Shown here: positions 6,279-8,167 of the stretch, piece after piece | Layout of the letters: each line of letters opens with the position of its first letter | Numbering within the stretch: the first letter of the stretch is position 1 | Source of the DNA: Anaerolineae bacterium | Lineage (GTDB): Bacteria > Chloroflexota > Anaerolineae > UBA1429 | DNA: 8,167 nucleotides | Direction: 5' to 3' | Assembly (NCBI GenBank): GCA_016928125.1 | Contig: JAFGLK010000621.1 | Location: 1 to 8,167 of the forward strand | Notes under the pieces: generated by a model | The model's input: the letters and a program-made list of their open reading frames with translations, nothing else | The model's database searches: none | What the model was told of the DNA's origin: nothing | Position numbers and translations under genes: made by a program

Positions 6279-7949
6279 CTAATCGAACTCGCGCACGGCG
6301 TTGAGAGCCGCGCCCATGGCCGCGTCGGTGTTGCGCTCGACGATGAAATCGATCAGCGCGGGCTTGCCGCTTTCGGCCGCGCGCTGGAACGCCGCGCGGA
6401 TCTCGCCCGGCTCGGTGACCCGCTCCGCATAGGCGCCAAAGCCCTGGGCGATCTTGACCCAGTCCACGCCCAACCCATCGTAGGTCAGATCGACGCCGTA
6501 CTCGTACTCGTAGGCATAGCGCTGATTCTGGCGGATCAGGCTCAGGTAGCCGTTGTTGATCACCGCCACGATGATCGGCACCTTGTGCTGGCAGGCCATG
6601 GCCAGCTCCTCGATCATGAACCCCACGCCGCCGTCGCCCATCACGGCGACGACCGTCTTGTCCGGACAGGCGATCTTGGCGCCCACGGCGGCCGGCAGGT
6701 CGTATCCCAGCGTGCCCGCCCCGCCCGAGGCCAGGTAGCCGCGAGGCGCGTCGATGGTCTGGAACTGCCCCGACCAGATCTGGGTCAGGCCGCAGCCGGT
6801 GGTGAACACGGCATCCTGGCCGAAGAAGGCGTTCATCTCGTGATACACTCGTTGCGGCTTGATGGGCACATCGTCGAAATCGGTGCGCCGCATCATGGCG
6901 CAGCGGTCTTCCGGGATGCGCGCCACGCGCTCGCTGGGCTGGCGCGGTCCAGTGCGCCGCTTGGCTGCCTTGAGCAGCGCCTCCAGGGCCAGGCCCGCGT
7001 CGCCCACGATGCCCAGTTCGGTAGGCACGATGCGCCCGATATGGTCCGGCTCGATGTTGATATGAATGAAGCGTCGTCCGCGGGTGTACACGTCCAACGC
7101 GCCAGTGTGGCGATCCACGAAACGGCAGCCGATGCCGAGCACGGTTTCGCAGCCCAGGTAGAACTGGTTGCCAAAGGGGCAGCCCACCTGGATGCCGATG
7201 TGTCCCACATGCAGGGGATGTTGCGCCGGAATCCCTCCGGTGGCCATGTAGGTCGTGACGACCGGCAGCGAGAGATACTCGGCGAACTCGACCAGCTGCT
7301 GTGTGGCGCCGGCCAGGAGCACGCCCCCGCCCATGATCAGCACCGGGTTCTCAGCCGCCAGGAGCATGTCCAGGGCGCGCTCGATGAGCGCGGGGTTGGG
7401 GACGGGCTTGTGCACCGGCAGGGGCTCATAGTCCGCCATATCAAAGGGAATGTCGGCCATCTGCACGTCGAGAGGCAGGTCCAACAGCACCGGCCCGGGG
7501 CGTCCCTCGCGGGCGAGATGAAAGGCCTCCTGCATCACAAAGGGCACCTTCTTGGGCTCGGTCACGCACCAGCTCTTCTTGCAGACCGGCGCGGCGATGG
7601 TGGCAATGTCCACGCATTGGAAGGCCTCTTTGCCCAGTTGGCTGGTCACGTTCTGCCCGGTGATGGCGATCAGGGGCATCGAATCGACCTGGGCCGTGTA
7701 GAGGCCGGTCACAAAGTTCGTGGCCCCTGGCCCCGAGGTGCAGATCGCTACCGCCAGCTTGCCGCTGGCGCGGAAATAGCCATCGGCCGCGTGGACCGCG
7801 CCCTCTTCGTGGCGGGCGATATAGTGTCTGATCTGCTTCGAGGTGCCCAGGAACTCGTAGGTCGGGTTGATGGCAGCGCCGGGGATGCCAAAGGCCGCCT
7901 CAATACCCTCCTTCTCCAGAATCCTTACGACGATCTCTGCAACGCGCAT
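6279..7949 (-). CDS. Glyoxylate carboligase-like thiamine-diphosphate enzyme
   Basis: This 556-residue protein has the three-domain layout of the acetolactate synthase family: pyrimidine-binding domain (about 1-170), central FAD-type domain (about 185-330) and pyrophosphate domain (about 365-540). The ThDP/Mg2+ motif runs from GDG (438-440) to NN (465-466). From memory it is closest to E. coli Gcl (tartronate semialdehyde synthase): LEKEG..AAFG.PGAAINP near the start, RHTGALDVYTRGR (280-292), IHINIEP..IGR, KPQRVYHEMN (364-373) and GYLSLIRQNQR (467-477) all have near-identical counterparts. Gcl joins two glyoxylates, releasing CO2. One key difference: RHEEGA (46-51) has Glu48 where Gcl has a valine. 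It is also about 35 residues shorter than E. coli Gcl, mostly at the C-terminus. The ATG has GAGAGGAG six bases upstream. It is the first gene of the operon. Family is firm; substrate is open. Confidence 0.82.
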   Translation of the reverse strand: MRVAEIVVRILEKEGIEAAFGIPGAAINPTYEFLGTSKQIRHYIARHEEGAVHAADGYFRASGKLAVAICTSGPGATNFVTGLYTAQVDSMPLIAITGQNVTSQLGKEAFQCVDIATIAAPVCKKSWCVTEPKKVPFVMQEAFHLAREGRPGPVLLDLPLDVQMADIPFDMADYEPLPVHKPVPNPALIERALDMLLAAENPVLIMGGGVLLAGATQQLVEFAEYLSLPVVTTYMATGGIPAQHPLHVGHIGIQVGCPFGNQFYLGCETVLGIGCRFVDRHTGALDVYTRGRRFIHINIEPDHIGRIVPTELGIVGDAGLALEALLKAAKRRTGPRQPSERVARIPEDRCAMMRRTDFDDVPIKPQRVYHEMNAFFGQDAVFTTGCGLTQIWSGQFQTIDAPRGYLASGGAGTLGYDLPAAVGAKIACPDKTVVAVMGDGGVGFMIEELAMACQHKVPIIVAVINNGYLSLIRQNQRYAYEYEYGVDLTYDGLGVDWVKIAQGFGAYAERVTEPGEIRAAFQRAAESGKPALIDFIVERNTDAAMGAALNAVREFD

Positions 7950-7955
7950 GACTTG

Positions 7956-7963
7956 CTCCTCTC
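7956..7963 (-). promoter_or_regulatory. Ribosome-binding site of the carboligase-like gene
   Basis: GAGAGGAG on the minus strand, six bases before the ATG, is identical to the site of the DUF5060 hydrolase gene at the other end of the operon. Confidence 0.7.
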
Positions 7964-8054
7964 ATTGGGCTGTCTGGAGATGGGGCGCTGCGTAGGGCCG
8001 CACCGCCGCCACTCAGCCTCTCTTGCGTCGGGCTGCCCTGTCACGGGCCGTCCC

Positions 8055-8064
8055 CGTCGCGACG
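8055..8064. promoter_or_regulatory. Perfect 10-base palindrome near the operon promoter, possible operator
   Basis: CGTCGCGACG is a perfect palindrome about ten bases downstream of the proposed -10 element, overlapping or just beside the predicted transcription start. A repressor site here would be well placed. Short GC-rich palindromes are common in such genomes, so this is tentative. Confidence 0.25.
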
Positions 8065-8073
8065 AATTGCTCC

Positions 8074-8103
8074 ATCATAACCCGAATGCCGCCGCCGACA
8101 CAA
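8074..8103 (-). promoter_or_regulatory. Candidate promoter of the leftward three-gene operon
   Basis: On the minus strand TTGTGT (8103-8098) is followed after 18 bases by TATGAT (8079-8074), five of six bases of the -10 consensus. The -35 is weak, as expected for a regulated promoter. It would give a leader of about 120 bases before the carboligase ATG at 7949. A second -10-like GATAAT lies at 8151-8146 on the same strand, with its -35 beyond the window. Confidence 0.45.
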
Positions 8104-8158
8104 ATCGCTCAACGGATGGCGGGATGAGCGTCTTGCTTCGGTCGGATTATCATTTGGG

Positions 8159-8164
8159 TTGACA
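8159..8164 (+). promoter_or_regulatory. Possible -35 hexamer of a rightward promoter at the window edge
   Basis: TTGACA, a perfect -35 hexamer, lies three bases from the right edge on the plus strand. Its -10 would be outside the window. If real, a rightward gene is divergent from the operon. Confidence 0.2.
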
Positions 8165-8167
8165 CGA

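Noticed and set aside
6279..7949. Calling the ThDP enzyme the large subunit of acetolactate synthase (ilvB)
   Set aside because: The canonical glutamate would fit, but the body of the sequence matches Gcl more closely and no small regulatory subunit gene follows.
6144..8162. A 672-codon open frame on the plus strand
   Set aside because: It runs antisense to the carboligase-like gene and through its leader, has no recognisable domain, and is rich in His, Gly, Ala and Arg as expected from the reverse of a GC-rich coding frame.
1..8167. A defence system, CRISPR array, transposon, prophage or tRNA-associated island
   Set aside because: No repeats with regular spacers, no transposase, integrase, nuclease or toxin-like genes, and no tRNA-like cloverleaf were seen on either strand.

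Overview
The window is a GC-rich bacterial chromosome segment carrying seven protein-coding genes. The most likely source is a Chloroflexota bacterium of the Anaerolineae type. This rests mainly on the anti-sigma factor, whose Thr/Pro/Ala linker (PTATPT-like units) and domain layout are common in that phylum. It is an inference from style, not from a marker gene. No tRNA, rRNA, CRISPR array, insertion sequence or phage gene was seen.

Layout, left to right. (1) 1-444, minus strand: the N-terminal 148 residues of a GH4 alpha-galactosidase/alpha-glucosidase-like enzyme, cut by the window edge. (2) 445-649: a divergent intergenic region with a good housekeeping promoter (TTGACA-N17-TACTAT) facing right. 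(3) 650-1549, plus strand: a glycyl-radical-enzyme activase (radical SAM with two ferredoxin-type clusters); its partner enzyme is not in the window. (4) 1550-1733: a convergent gap with two hairpins, probably terminators. (5) 1734-3519, minus strand: an ECF sigma factor followed one base later by its membrane anti-sigma factor; upstream is an ECF-like promoter (TGTAAC-N17-CGTC) that suggests autoregulation. (6) 3520-3670: that promoter plus a terminator hairpin for the next operon. (7) 3671-7949, minus strand: three genes transcribed leftward: a glyoxylate-carboligase-like ThDP enzyme, an ADP-ribosylglycohydrolase-family protein and a cytoplasmic DUF5060/DUF5605-type glycoside hydrolase. (8) 7950-8167: the leader and probable promoter of this operon, with a small palindrome that could be an operator.

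How the genes may work together: the GH4 enzyme, the DUF5060 hydrolase, the ADP-ribosylglycohydrolase homologue and the carboligase look like parts of carbohydrate or sugar-acid catabolism acting inside the cell. The two hydrolase genes on either side of the sigma/anti-sigma pair could be one functional island interrupted by an envelope-stress regulator, or two unrelated units. The sequence alone does not settle this.

The most notable point is that the carboligase-like enzyme keeps a glutamate (Glu48) at the position where characterised glyoxylate carboligase has valine, so its reaction may differ from that of Gcl. No clearly new defence or mobile system was found.
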